Below, piece by piece: positions 17,870 to 26,587 of a stretch of DNA of 64,000 bases. The notes below the pieces were generated by a model. It made no database searches, was not told where the DNA came from, and saw only the letters and a list, made by a program, of their open reading frames with translations. This DNA is from Actinocatenispora sera (GTDB taxonomy: Bacteria; Actinomycetota; Actinomycetes; Mycobacteriales; Micromonosporaceae): NCBI RefSeq assembly GCF_018324685.1, contig NZ_AP023354.1, forward strand, positions 3,534,001 through 3,598,000. The letters run 5' to 3'. Position numbers and translations under genes: made by a program. Every line of letters begins with the position of its first letter. Position 1 is the stretch's first letter.

Positions 17870-19669
17870 TCAGGCGAGGTCGGCGCAGCGGGCGGCGTGT
17901 CGTCGGATCAGATCGTTCCACTCGTAGCGGCCCGCGCCGCGCTGCTGGACCAGGTACATCGCCGCCAGCGTGTCGAGCATCCGGGACGCAACGTCCGCTG
18001 ACCCACCGAACACCGCTGGCGCATCCTCGACCCGCAGTTCGGTGCCCGGGTAGCGGCCCAGCTGCCGGTACGCGGCGGCGGTCTTCGCGTCGAGCGCCCG
18101 GTACGACCAGTCCAGGACGGCGGCGAGATCGGTGTCGGTGCCTTCGTGCGTCGACAGCACGTCGAGGCCGCTCACCGTCGTTGGCTCGCCCGGCATGGCG
18201 ACCCCGGTACGGGCGATTCGTTCACCGATGATGCGCAGTGCCAGCGGCAGCCCGGCGCACCGTTGCACGAGATCGGTTGTGACCTGCGGGGTTAGTGATC
18301 CAGGGGAGAGACCTGCGGCGGCGCACAGCAACTCGGCAGCCGCGTCCGCCTCCAGCTCGGCCACCTCGACGCGGTGCGCGCCGTCCCGGGCGACCAGACC
18401 GCGCAGCTGCTTGCGGCTGGTGACCACGGTGGCGGCGGTGGACCCGCCGCCGGGCAGCAACGGTCGGATCTGGTCGCTGTCGCGGGCGTTGTCGAGGACG
18501 ACGAGGACCTGGCGCTCGGCGAGCATGCTGCGCAGCAGGGCCCCGGCCGACCGGATCTCGGTCGGTACCGCGTCGGTCGGTACACCCAGTGCGCCGAGCA
18601 GGATGGCGAGCGAGTCCTCCACCCGCAGGGGCGGTGCGTCACCGTAACCGCCGAGATCGAGGTAGAGCTGTCCGTCCGGGAACCGGCCCCGGATCCTGTT
18701 GGCCCACCAGAGCGCAAGCGCCGTCTTGCCAGCGCCCGCCGGACCGACCACGGCTGCCAGGGTGCTGTCCCCGGCCGCCAACCAGTCGTCGAGCGCCGCC
18801 AGTTGAGGGTCCCGCCCGATCAGCCGACCGCTCGGCGCGGGCAGCTGGCGCGGTGGAACCTGCGCGACCGGCGTCGAACCGGAGGTGCAGTGCACCGGCA
18901 TCGGCGGACCCGGCTCCCGGGCTGGTACGGCCGATTCGGTGCGCAGGATCTCCGAGTGCAGATCGCGAATCGTGGTGCCAGGATCGACGCCCAGCTCGTC
19001 GCGCAGCACCTGCCGCAGCTGCTGGTAGACCATGAGCGCGTCGGCCCGCCGACCGCTGCGGAACAGCGCGAGCATCAACTGGCCGGCCAGGGTCTCGCGG
19101 AACGGGTTGGCGCGCACCAGATCCGACAGTTCGACGATGAGCTCGGCGTGGCGACCGAGCCGCAGGCAGAGTCGGGCCCGTTCTTCGTGGGCATCCAGGT
19201 ACCGGTCGGTGAGGTGGTCGATCGTGTGCCGGTACAGCGCCGACGCGTCGAGGTTGCCGAGCAGTGGCGGGCGCCACAGGGCGAGCGCCTCGCTCAGCAG
19301 GTCCACCGCGGCCTCCGTGGCGCCACGCAGTTCCGCGTCCGCGGCGGCGGTGGTGAGCTGGTCAAACAGCAACAGGTCGTGATGCGCCGCGTCGGTAACC
19401 AGCTGATACCCGGAACCCTGGGTCTGGATGACGGAGCGGCCGAGCAGCTGGCGGACCCGTGAGATGCCGTTGTGCAGCGCGGAGCGGGGATGACTCGGTG
19501 GCTGGTCGCCCCACACCCACTCCGCAAGCCGGTGCCAGGAGACGACCTCGTTGGGCGACAACAGAAGCCCGGCGAGCAGCGTCAGGACACGGTTGCCGCC
19601 CAGGGGTACCGGCTGGCCGGCACGCCAGGCCTGGACCGGTCCGAGAACCCTGAATTCCAGCTCTGCCAC
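17870..19669 (-). CDS. AfsR/SARP family transcriptional regulator with NB-ARC domain
   Basis: A regulator of about 599 residues. Order: an OmpR-like winged helix at about 1-95 (LEFRVLGPVQAW, PRSALHNGISRVRQLLG), a bacterial transcriptional activation domain at about 100-245 (DELGVDPGTTIRDLHSEIL), and an NB-ARC ATPase from about 280 with Walker A GPAGAGKTALA, VLVVLDNARD (Walker B) and GLPLALRI. No TPR array follows, so it is a shorter AfsR type. GTG at 19669 gives the canonical AELEFRVLGPV start and avoids overlap with the next gene; longer starts reach 19789. SARPs activate biosynthetic operons, and it sits just downstream, same strand, of the isoprenoid gene pair. Confidence 0.9.
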   Translation of the reverse strand: MAELEFRVLGPVQAWRAGQPVPLGGNRVLTLLAGLLLSPNEVVSWHRLAEWVWGDQPPSHPRSALHNGISRVRQLLGRSVIQTQGSGYQLVTDAAHHDLLLFDQLTTAAADAELRGATEAAVDLLSEALALWRPPLLGNLDASALYRHTIDHLTDRYLDAHEERARLCLRLGRHAELIVELSDLVRANPFRETLAGQLMLALFRSGRRADALMVYQQLRQVLRDELGVDPGTTIRDLHSEILRTESAVPAREPGPPMPVHCTSGSTPVAQVPPRQLPAPSGRLIGRDPQLAALDDWLAAGDSTLAAVVGPAGAGKTALALWWANRIRGRFPDGQLYLDLGGYGDAPPLRVEDSLAILLGALGVPTDAVPTEIRSAGALLRSMLAERQVLVVLDNARDSDQIRPLLPGGGSTAATVVTSRKQLRGLVARDGAHRVEVAELEADAAAELLCAAAGLSPGSLTPQVTTDLVQRCAGLPLALRIIGERIARTGVAMPGEPTTVSGLDVLSTHEGTDTDLAAVLDWSYRALDAKTAAAYRQLGRYPGTELRVEDAPAVFGGSADVASRMLDTLAAMYLVQQRGAGRYEWNDLIRRHAARCADLA

Positions 19670-19736
19670 GGCACCATCATCCTCGGGGGAAAGTCTGCGT
19701 TTCGTGCGCACCACGTGGATGAAAGCGGGCAGCGCG

Positions 19737-21767
19737 CTATGTGCCAGATGTGCCTGATTCATGACGAAGTGGCGAGGTGAGGGCCGCAAGGCTGTGTGTG
19801 GCCAGGCGCCGTGCTGTCTCGTCGGTCAGGTCCGCCGCGGCCGCCGCGGCGGCGGCCTCCCGCCGGCCGGCTGCCCTGGCGCGCGCGAGTACGGCTGCGC
19901 GTAGGCCGGGGTCGTCGCGGAGCGTCGATTCGGAGACGTGAACCCCGCCGACCTGTGCGGGTACCGCGGTGAACCCGCCGGATCGCATCGCCGCCCAGGT
20001 GGTGTCGAGCCGCGTGGGTTCGCCGCGAACCGCGAGTACGTCCTCGGTGTGCAGGAACGCCCGGCCGTAGCGATTCCCGAACTCCTGCATCGCCCGCACG
20101 GTGCTGGCCACGCCGCCGCCGAGGTACGTCCCGATGCGGGCGGGGAACTCGAACAGGGAGCCGTAGACGTCCAGTGCCACCTCGGGCCCGCGACCGCGCG
20201 CCCGTAGGTGCGTCAGGTCGGCGAGCCAGTCGGCGAATGCCCAGGACACTTCGGGCGCCGACTCGGCGATCAGGCGCGACGCCTGCGCAAGCAGAAAGTC
20301 GCCGGACAGCACCGTAGCGGTCTGCGCCCAGTCGATACCGCGACCGGAGGGTCGGGCGCCGGGCTGCCAGAGGAACGCCAAGGCACCGAGCATGGCGAGC
20401 TCCACCGCGGCGGCGGTGGTGGCCCGGCGGGACGGCGGTACCCGGGTCGAGGCCGTCAGCCCGGCCAGAAACAGCAGCGCGGGGCGGAGTTGCTGACCTC
20501 CCAACGTGCCGTCGGATGTGGCCAGCTGGGCCAAGAACGGCCAGGTGGTCTGCACCGTTCGGACCAACACCTCGTCGCAGGCGAGCAGAAACGGCATGGC
20601 AAACGACGCGTCGACGGGGTCGAGGTCTGCACCCGTGGCCACGGCGCCGGTGACCCCGGACGGCAGCAGGACGGCTCGCCGCGTCTTGGCGAAGAACGGC
20701 TGGTCGCTGTCGGCGGCGGCGGACAGCACGCGCCAGGTCAGGTGATGTCGCCGGGTCGCATGTCGGGCGATCTCGAAGCGACCCAGGAACCTGGCGGCGG
20801 CGCGTTGCACGTAGTGGCGTCGCGCCGCTGCGGGATCGTCCGGATGCGTGCCGATCGCGGCGGCAGCGAGGCGTGCGCTGTGCACCGCGTAACCCAGGGT
20901 TTCACCAGTAAACGGGTTGGCCAAGCCGGCCGCCGCGCCGATCAGGAGTCCGTTCGCCGCGACGAGCCGTTGCCGGGAAAAGCCGGTGTGTAGCCGACCG
21001 GCCTGGGCCTTTCCCGCGTCGGTCAGTCCGGCGTACCGGGCATCCAGCTCGGTCAGTGTGGCCCGGCCGACGGCCAGCAACTGCGCCGGATCCAGCGGCC
21101 GAGTCGTCGGCACCGGGCAGGCCACCCCGAGCGTCCCGGCTCCGGCACCGGTCGGCAACAACCAGACACTCACCGGTACTCGTTGCTGCATGGTCGGCAC
21201 GGCCAGCGCCAGAAGCACGGCGTCGGTGTCATCCGGCATGCCCGACACCCGGACCGACACCATCGAGCCGGTCGGTTGGCCGCCCCCGCTGGGGGAGTTC
21301 GCCGCGCCCTCCCGACCGCCGTTCGGTGCGCACCCGACGGCGAGTACCAGGTGCCGGGCCTGAACCGACACCAGCACGGAGAGGCCATCGACCCGGATTC
21401 GATGCACACCGTCGAGCTGGCCAGTGACAGTTCCCACGCCGGGGAGGGGCTGGGCACCTGCCTCGATCGCAGCCGTGCGCAGGGTCGCTCGCAACGCACC
21501 GACCGGCATGACACGGCCGCCGGTGCCGGTGACCCGCCGGCACGAATCCGGTCGCAGCCGCAGATCGACCGCATCGACGTGATGCCCCGCGAGCTCGATG
21601 TCCAGCGACGACAGATCGGCCTCCGCTGGACCACTCACGTAGAGGTCATGATCGGCGGGCGCCGGGGGGTGGTCGATCAGCAACACCGACCGCCCGGCCC
21701 GGGCGAGCACCGTCGCGAGGACACATCCGGCCGGGCCGGCGCCGAGGACGGCGACGTCGGCGATCAT
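19737..21767 (-). CDS. geranylgeranyl-reductase-like flavoprotein fused to degenerate polyprenyl synthase domain
   Basis: A 676-residue two-domain protein. Residues 1-370 are a geranylgeranyl-reductase-type FAD oxidoreductase: GAGPAG at 9-14 and GAAAGLANPFTGETLGYA at 277-294, where most relatives have GDAAG. Residues about 390-620 follow the all-helical trans-polyprenyl synthase fold (GGQQLRPALLFLAG at 423-436, AAAVEL at 451-456), but both Asp-rich motifs are gone: LGALAFLW replaces the LIHDDVVD region, and EDVLA at 575-579 replaces DDxxD. The synthase half should be inactive and is probably a partner-binding module. Its ATG overlaps the stop of the intact synthase gene (ATGA), which suggests a complex making a reduced isoprenoid; that role is inference. 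Confidence 0.8.
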   Translation of the reverse strand: MIADVAVLGAGPAGCVLATVLARAGRSVLLIDHPPAPADHDLYVSGPAEADLSSLDIELAGHHVDAVDLRLRPDSCRRVTGTGGRVMPVGALRATLRTAAIEAGAQPLPGVGTVTGQLDGVHRIRVDGLSVLVSVQARHLVLAVGCAPNGGREGAANSPSGGGQPTGSMVSVRVSGMPDDTDAVLLALAVPTMQQRVPVSVWLLPTGAGAGTLGVACPVPTTRPLDPAQLLAVGRATLTELDARYAGLTDAGKAQAGRLHTGFSRQRLVAANGLLIGAAAGLANPFTGETLGYAVHSARLAAAAIGTHPDDPAAARRHYVQRAAARFLGRFEIARHATRRHHLTWRVLSAAADSDQPFFAKTRRAVLLPSGVTGAVATGADLDPVDASFAMPFLLACDEVLVRTVQTTWPFLAQLATSDGTLGGQQLRPALLFLAGLTASTRVPPSRRATTAAAVELAMLGALAFLWQPGARPSGRGIDWAQTATVLSGDFLLAQASRLIAESAPEVSWAFADWLADLTHLRARGRGPEVALDVYGSLFEFPARIGTYLGGGVASTVRAMQEFGNRYGRAFLHTEDVLAVRGEPTRLDTTWAAMRSGGFTAVPAQVGGVHVSESTLRDDPGLRAAVLARARAAGRREAAAAAAAADLTDETARRLATHSLAALTSPLRHESGTSGT

Positions 21768-22717
21768 GCCGATTCGGGCCAGATCATGGCCGCCACCTCA
21801 GTCAGCGAGGTACGCCGCGGCGAGTCGACGCCGTCGAGCGCGGCCAGCGCGATCTGGTAGCGGTCCTGGGCAAGCTCATGCGCCGCGGCGAGGCCACCAC
21901 TCGCGGTCACGTGCGCCCGCACCGCGGGCAGGTCGTCACGGTCGAACGCCGGATCGAGAAGCAGCGTGGCAAGTTCGCCGGTACCGTCAGCGGCCAGCGC
22001 GAACAGGGTCGGCGCACCGAACAAGCCGAGCAGATGATCGGTCCCAACGGGCTTGCCGGACTCGATCGTCGCCAGGTCCAGACAGTCGTCGAGGATCTGG
22101 AACGCCACACCGAGCTCGGCGCCGAAGCGCCCGGACGCGGCCAGCGTGCCGGAGTCCGCGCCCGCTGCAGCGGCACCGAGCGAACAGCTGAGCCGGAACA
22201 GGTCGCCCGTCTTGCGTTCGACCAGTTCCAGGTAGTCCGGGAGGGACAGGTCGATGTCGAAGGCCCGCTCCACGTCGAGGATCTCCCCGTACGCGAGTCC
22301 GGCCGCGGCGCGTGCGACCACCGTTTCGAGGCCGTCACCGAGTTCCGCCGCCTCCCGGCCGGCCAGCGCGAAGCACGCCAGACCGGCGAGGGTCGCGAGC
22401 TCGTCGCCCACCGTCGCTCGGGCGCTCGGCGCACCGCGCCGGCTCGTACCCCGGTCGACCACGTCGTCGTGCAGCAGCGATGCCAAGTGGAGCAGTTCCA
22501 CCAGCGCCGCGAGCCGGACGAGATGAGGGTTCGTGGCGCCGACCGCGGCGGCGTGCAGGAGCACCGAGCGCAGCCGCTTGCCCGGGCGCTCGGCGAGCGC
22601 GCGCACTGGTGTACCCAGTGGTTCGGGCACTGCCGCGGTAAGTTCGCCGAGCCGGGCCCCCGTCAGCGCGATGAACTCCGCGCGCGCCCGCGCTGAGACC
22701 GTTGCCGTCACGTCCAT
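21764..22717 (-). CDS. polyprenyl (trans-isoprenyl) diphosphate synthase
   Basis: A 317-residue class I prenyltransferase. The substrate-binding PGKRLRS is at about 45-51, the first Asp-rich motif HDDVVD at 83-88, and the second is ILDDCLD near residue 213. Both motifs are intact, so it should condense allylic diphosphates with IPP. Product length cannot be fixed by eye: residues before the first motif are LHLASLL, with no bulky aromatic at the usual chain-limiting position. The first gene of the operon, it is translationally coupled to the reductase/pseudo-synthase fusion, its likely partner. Confidence 0.92.
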   Translation of the reverse strand: MDVTATVSARARAEFIALTGARLGELTAAVPEPLGTPVRALAERPGKRLRSVLLHAAAVGATNPHLVRLAALVELLHLASLLHDDVVDRGTSRRGAPSARATVGDELATLAGLACFALAGREAAELGDGLETVVARAAAGLAYGEILDVERAFDIDLSLPDYLELVERKTGDLFRLSCSLGAAAAGADSGTLAASGRFGAELGVAFQILDDCLDLATIESGKPVGTDHLLGLFGAPTLFALAADGTGELATLLLDPAFDRDDLPAVRAHVTASGGLAAAHELAQDRYQIALAALDGVDSPRRTSLTEVAAMIWPESA

Positions 22718-22910
22718 CCGACCGCCCTTCTGCCGCGTCGGGACGACGCCGGTTGCGAGCACACCAACCGGCTCTGTCCGTTCGCTGTCGGATCTCTCCC
22801 GGCTGTCGACGGGTGGGGGCGGGCGGCGCCGGTACCGACGGCGCACTGACAGTCGCCTGGCAGCGTGCCGGCACACAATCGGCGCGTTCGGCCGGCCGAA
22901 AGGAGAAACA

Positions 22911-24215
22911 GTGCGACGAAACCTCCGACCGAGAGTCCCGTTCCGGGTGATGACGATGGCTGCAGCTGCGCTGCTCGCCGTCGTCGGGCTCGCCGTCGCG
23001 CCGCCTTCGGCGTCGGCGGCGCCGCCACCGATGCCGCTCGTAGCGCCGCCGCAGCTGCCCGACAACGCACGGCCGGTGTGCGGTCCCGTGCTGCCCGGCT
23101 ACGTGCACTGCGACGCGTTCGTACGCACCGACAGTGCAGGGTCCGATCCCACCGACCCGCAAGAACCGGCGGCCGGGGAACCGGTACCCAGCGCGTACCG
23201 ACCGGCGGACCTGCAGGACGCCTACGGCCTCCCGTCGGCCACGGCCGGCGGCGGGCAGACCGTCGCGGTCGTCGACGCATACGACGATCCCAAGGCGGAG
23301 TCGGATCTGGCGGTCTACCGGGCAGCCTTCGGGCTGCCGCCGTGCACGACCGCCAACGGCTGCTTCCACAAGGTCAACCAGCGTGGTGAGACGAAGAACT
23401 ACCCCGCGCCCGACAGGCACTGGGGAATGGAGATCTCGCTCGACCTTGACATGGTCTCGGCGATCTGCCCCCGGTGCCACATAGTGTTGTGGGAGGCGGA
23501 TCAAGCCTCGCAGGAGGATCTGGCGGCTGCCGCCCACCTGGCCGGTTGCGACTGCACCTCGCCGGCCGGCACCAACTACGGCGCGCGGTACGTGTCCAAC
23601 AGCTACGGCGGTCCCGAGGCGGGCTTCAGCGCCAGTGTCGACGACTCGTACAGATCGGACAAGGGGACGGTCTACACGGTGTCGTCCGGCGACAGCGGTT
23701 ACGGGGTGGAGTATCCGGCGTCGTCGAAGTGGGTGACGGCCGTGGGCGGGACCTCGTTACTGCCCGCGGACAACGCCCGCGGCTGGGACGAGATCGCCTG
23801 GCTCTACGGCGGTTCCGGGTGCTCGACATACGTGGCGAAGCCGGCGTGGCAGCACGACGGCGGGTGCAGTGGCCGCAGTGTCGCAGACGTCGCCGCAGTC
23901 GCCGATCCCACTACCGGGGTCGACATGTACGACAGCTACGAGACGGTTGACTACAACGGTCCATGGCTGGTCAACGGTGGTACCAGCGCCGCGTCACCAA
24001 TCATCGCCGGGGTGTACGCGCTCGGTGCGAAGGTGTTGCCCGGCACGATCCCATCGACCTACCCGTACGCGAAGTTCACCCAGCTCAACGACATCGTCGG
24101 CGGTACCAACAGCTTCGAGAACTGCTCTCCCGAGTATCTGTGCAACGCCGGGCCGGGATACGACGGCCCGACCGGGTACGGCACGCCCCACGGCGTGGCC
24201 GCGTTCCAGGAGTGA
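22911..24215 (+). CDS. secreted S53 family (sedolisin-like) serine peptidase
   Basis: A 434-residue exported peptidase. A signal peptide runs to about ASAAPPP. There is no long pro-domain, unlike many sedolisins. The catalytic Glu and Asp lie in HWGMEISLDLDMVSAICP and the nucleophilic Ser in NGGTSAASPIIAG; the oxyanion Asp is probably in SSGDSGYG. Several Cys pairs suggest disulphides. AAAGGAG at 22899-22905 sets the GTG start at 22911. It is divergent from the isoprenoid operon and convergent with the trypsin-like protein, with a strong terminator between. Confidence 0.88.
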   Translation: MRRNLRPRVPFRVMTMAAAALLAVVGLAVAPPSASAAPPPMPLVAPPQLPDNARPVCGPVLPGYVHCDAFVRTDSAGSDPTDPQEPAAGEPVPSAYRPADLQDAYGLPSATAGGGQTVAVVDAYDDPKAESDLAVYRAAFGLPPCTTANGCFHKVNQRGETKNYPAPDRHWGMEISLDLDMVSAICPRCHIVLWEADQASQEDLAAAAHLAGCDCTSPAGTNYGARYVSNSYGGPEAGFSASVDDSYRSDKGTVYTVSSGDSGYGVEYPASSKWVTAVGGTSLLPADNARGWDEIAWLYGGSGCSTYVAKPAWQHDGGCSGRSVADVAAVADPTTGVDMYDSYETVDYNGPWLVNGGTSAASPIIAGVYALGAKVLPGTIPSTYPYAKFTQLNDIVGGTNSFENCSPEYLCNAGPGYDGPTGYGTPHGVAAFQE

Positions 24216-24219
24216 TGGG

Positions 24220-24250
24220 TGGTGCGCACCGGGACCGCCGGTGCGCACCA
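24220..24250. terminator. bidirectional terminator hairpin
   Basis: A perfect 13-bp inverted repeat (TGGTGCGCACCGG and CCGGTGCGCACCA) with a 5-base loop fills most of the 39-bp gap between the convergent S53 peptidase and trypsin-like genes. Confidence 0.8.
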
Positions 24251-24254
24251 GCGC

Positions 24255-25883
24255 TCAGCCCGCGACGACCGGGCCGACGATGTTCACCGACGGCAATGTT
24301 GCGAGCTGGTCGTAGACGGTCTGGAACACGCCCGGGTCGTTCATGTAGTCGATGATCTGCTGGTAGTTCATGCCCACGGTGTTAGCGACGACGCCGGTCA
24401 GGAGGGTGTAGGCCACCTGCGCCTCGTCCTGGTCCAGCACCGGTTGGATGCCGGCGCCGCCGGTCATCCCGGCGAACATGAACTCGAGGTCGTCGATGTT
24501 CTCCTGGGTCATCGTGGCGCCGGAGTCAGGGTTGGCCAGGACGGTGGCGACCAGGGTGCGGTACTTGTCGTAGTACTCCTTGGCGTATCCGATCGCGACG
24601 CCCTCGGCCTCCTTTCCACCGAGCCGGTCGATGACGGTCTGCTGGTTGAGATAGATCGCGCCGATGAGCAGGTTGCCCAGCGGGCTCTGGGCGAGAAACT
24701 GGTCCCTGGCCTGTGAGGTCAGGTCGTTGTCGTCAGCCAGCGGCAGGTCGTAGTAGTGGCCGACGGTGGCGAGCAGCTCGCAGTTCGACGTGGGCGGCTC
24801 GGGCTCCTGAACGAATGTTCGCCCGTTGCCGCCGGCGAGAACGAGGGCGCCGGAGTCGCCGGGTAGGCAGAACGCCTGGGACCAGATCTGGTCGGTGAGA
24901 GTGACGTACTTGAAGCCGTAGTCGATCTTCACGATGGCTGCGAGCGCGGTCACCATGCTCGAGGTGTAACCGGACGCGTGGCCCACCTTCTCGATGTGCG
25001 AGAACAGTTGCGGTGCCGCGATGCAGCTGTGCTCGTCGTCGGCGACCGACAGTTCGACGTGCAGCGCGTCGACGATGTGATCCATCCGGGAGATGAACGA
25101 GTTGACGTGTCGTTGTAGGGGGTCGGTGTCGCTGGCGGTGATCATGCCGATAGCCGGATGGGTGGCGGAGATCGGCGCCATCAGGCCGTCGGCGACGCCG
25201 AGGTCGGCGGTGACGCCGGAGTTGAGTACCCCGATCGCCGCGTCGACGGTGGCGGTCGTGCCCAGCTCGCTGAACCGGCGTACGGTGCCGATCGCGTCGT
25301 TACTGCCCCCACCGTCCTGCCTGGCCGGCTGGTAGATCGCCTCGCCGAAGGCCGGCTGATCGACCCGGGCGAGCACCGAGTTCGATGACAGGAAGCAGAT
25401 CCTGCCGTCGTTGTTGTCGAGGTCCCGGACGAAGCAGCCCAACGTGCCGGACAGCGAGCCGGTCGCGTTGGAGATCCCCGCACCCTGGACCGGGTCGGTG
25501 AACTTCTTCCGGATCGGGTCGTTCACCGCGTTCGGTTTCGCCGCTCCGGCATCCGGGCCGGGCCGATAGGACGCGTTCGCCACCGCGGGCAGGCCGGGAT
25601 GCCGCAGCGGGCGGACCTCGACCACGTCGACGCCCCACCGGCGCCCGTCGACCTCGATCGTCGCCGGCACCATGCGGTGCAGCGGGATCTGCCCCTCCGC
25701 CAGCTTCTTGCGCACCATGGCGATCACGACAGGTTCGTCGACGTAGTCGCCGGCGCGGTGCCGCATCCCGATCGCCGCACCGGTGAAGTGCGGGTCGTCC
25801 CGGAAGACCCGGAACAACTTGCGCTGCGCGCGGATCAGCGACGCCTGTACGTCGGCGTCGAACACCATCGGTTCCAGTTTCAT
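24255..25883 (-). CDS. trypsin-like fold protein lacking catalytic His
   Basis: A 542-residue protein without a clear signal peptide. The middle has trypsin-like landmarks: GTLGCFVRD, then FLSSNSVLARV at about 164-174, VDAAIG with Asp214, and LPGDSGALVLA with Ser344. Related proteins read SNNHVLA at the first site, so Ser169 stands where the catalytic His should be. The protein is either inactive or uses other residues. The C-terminal 200 residues (NLLIGAIYLNQQTVIDRLGG onward) are helical and unrecognised. AGGAGG precedes the ATG at 25883, which overlaps the upstream gene stop (ATGA). Confidence 0.7.
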   Translation of the reverse strand: MKLEPMVFDADVQASLIRAQRKLFRVFRDDPHFTGAAIGMRHRAGDYVDEPVVIAMVRKKLAEGQIPLHRMVPATIEVDGRRWGVDVVEVRPLRHPGLPAVANASYRPGPDAGAAKPNAVNDPIRKKFTDPVQGAGISNATGSLSGTLGCFVRDLDNNDGRICFLSSNSVLARVDQPAFGEAIYQPARQDGGGSNDAIGTVRRFSELGTTATVDAAIGVLNSGVTADLGVADGLMAPISATHPAIGMITASDTDPLQRHVNSFISRMDHIVDALHVELSVADDEHSCIAAPQLFSHIEKVGHASGYTSSMVTALAAIVKIDYGFKYVTLTDQIWSQAFCLPGDSGALVLAGGNGRTFVQEPEPPTSNCELLATVGHYYDLPLADDNDLTSQARDQFLAQSPLGNLLIGAIYLNQQTVIDRLGGKEAEGVAIGYAKEYYDKYRTLVATVLANPDSGATMTQENIDDLEFMFAGMTGGAGIQPVLDQDEAQVAYTLLTGVVANTVGMNYQQIIDYMNDPGVFQTVYDQLATLPSVNIVGPVVAG

Positions 25884-26437
25884 CGGATCCTCCTGGCCGG
25901 GCTCGGCACGCGGTCGGGTCCAGCCGGTAGGCGCCGCAGCCCGCCGATCCACAGCTGCGCAGCGGAATCGGAGTTCGGGTCGAAGTGGGTACTGATGGTG
26001 GCGACAGCCAACGCGACCGTGGCGGTCACCGTGGTGGCCTGGTCGCCTCTGGCGAGCGCGGTGATCGCGCCGCGCAGCGCCGGGTCGTCGGCCGGATCGG
26101 CCTCGATCAGTGCGTTTGCGCCGGCCTGAACGAGTTTCGACCGGGCGCTACCGACCTTTCCCCACGCGGTCTGCAACCGTGCCATGGTGGCCCGGGACAC
26201 GGCAGAGCCCGACTCCGCGAACGACGGGAACGGGATCGGGTACACCGCGCCGGCTGCTGCGATTCGTAGCACCATCTCGCACTGTTCGGCGGACAGAGCG
26301 CCGGCCGACGCGTCGGCCGGCGCTCCGCCCGTGCCGACCGCCACGGCGGTCGTCATCGCGGCGGTGGCAGCCAACAGGGCACGACGGGTGAGCCGGCGTG
26401 CCGACGGACCTGCTCGTTCTGGTGTGGCTGAGCTCAT
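25880..26437 (-). CDS. exported small protein, possible Tat substrate
   Basis: A 185-residue protein of unknown family. The N-terminus has an RR-rich stretch (ARRLTRRALLAATAAM) and hydrophobic core ending at ADASAG, consistent with a Tat or Sec signal. The mature part is helical, without motifs I recognise, and ends in a basic tail. The ATG at 26437 has GGGAG 9 bases upstream; ATGs at 26446 and 26455 are alternatives. Its stop overlaps the start of the trypsin-like gene, so the two are coupled and may act together. Confidence 0.65.
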   Translation of the reverse strand: MSSATPERAGPSARRLTRRALLAATAAMTTAVAVGTGGAPADASAGALSAEQCEMVLRIAAAGAVYPIPFPSFAESGSAVSRATMARLQTAWGKVGSARSKLVQAGANALIEADPADDPALRGAITALARGDQATTVTATVALAVATISTHFDPNSDSAAQLWIGGLRRLPAGPDRVPSPARRIR

Positions 26438-26587
26438 CGAGACCATCTCCCGCAACCAGTCCTGGTGGGTCCAGTCATGGATGCCACTGCCGGCTTTCGG
26501 TCCGCTGTCAGCTCACTCCGAATCCGGTACCAGCGGACGTTTCGGCTGGTGGGAGTCGGGTCGGATGCCGGCGGGACGAGGCCGCTC

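Noticed and set aside
17870-19789. Longer SARP protein from the ATG at 19789 or 19762
   Set aside because: It would overlap the upstream gene and add an atypical extension before the conserved start LEFRVLGPV.
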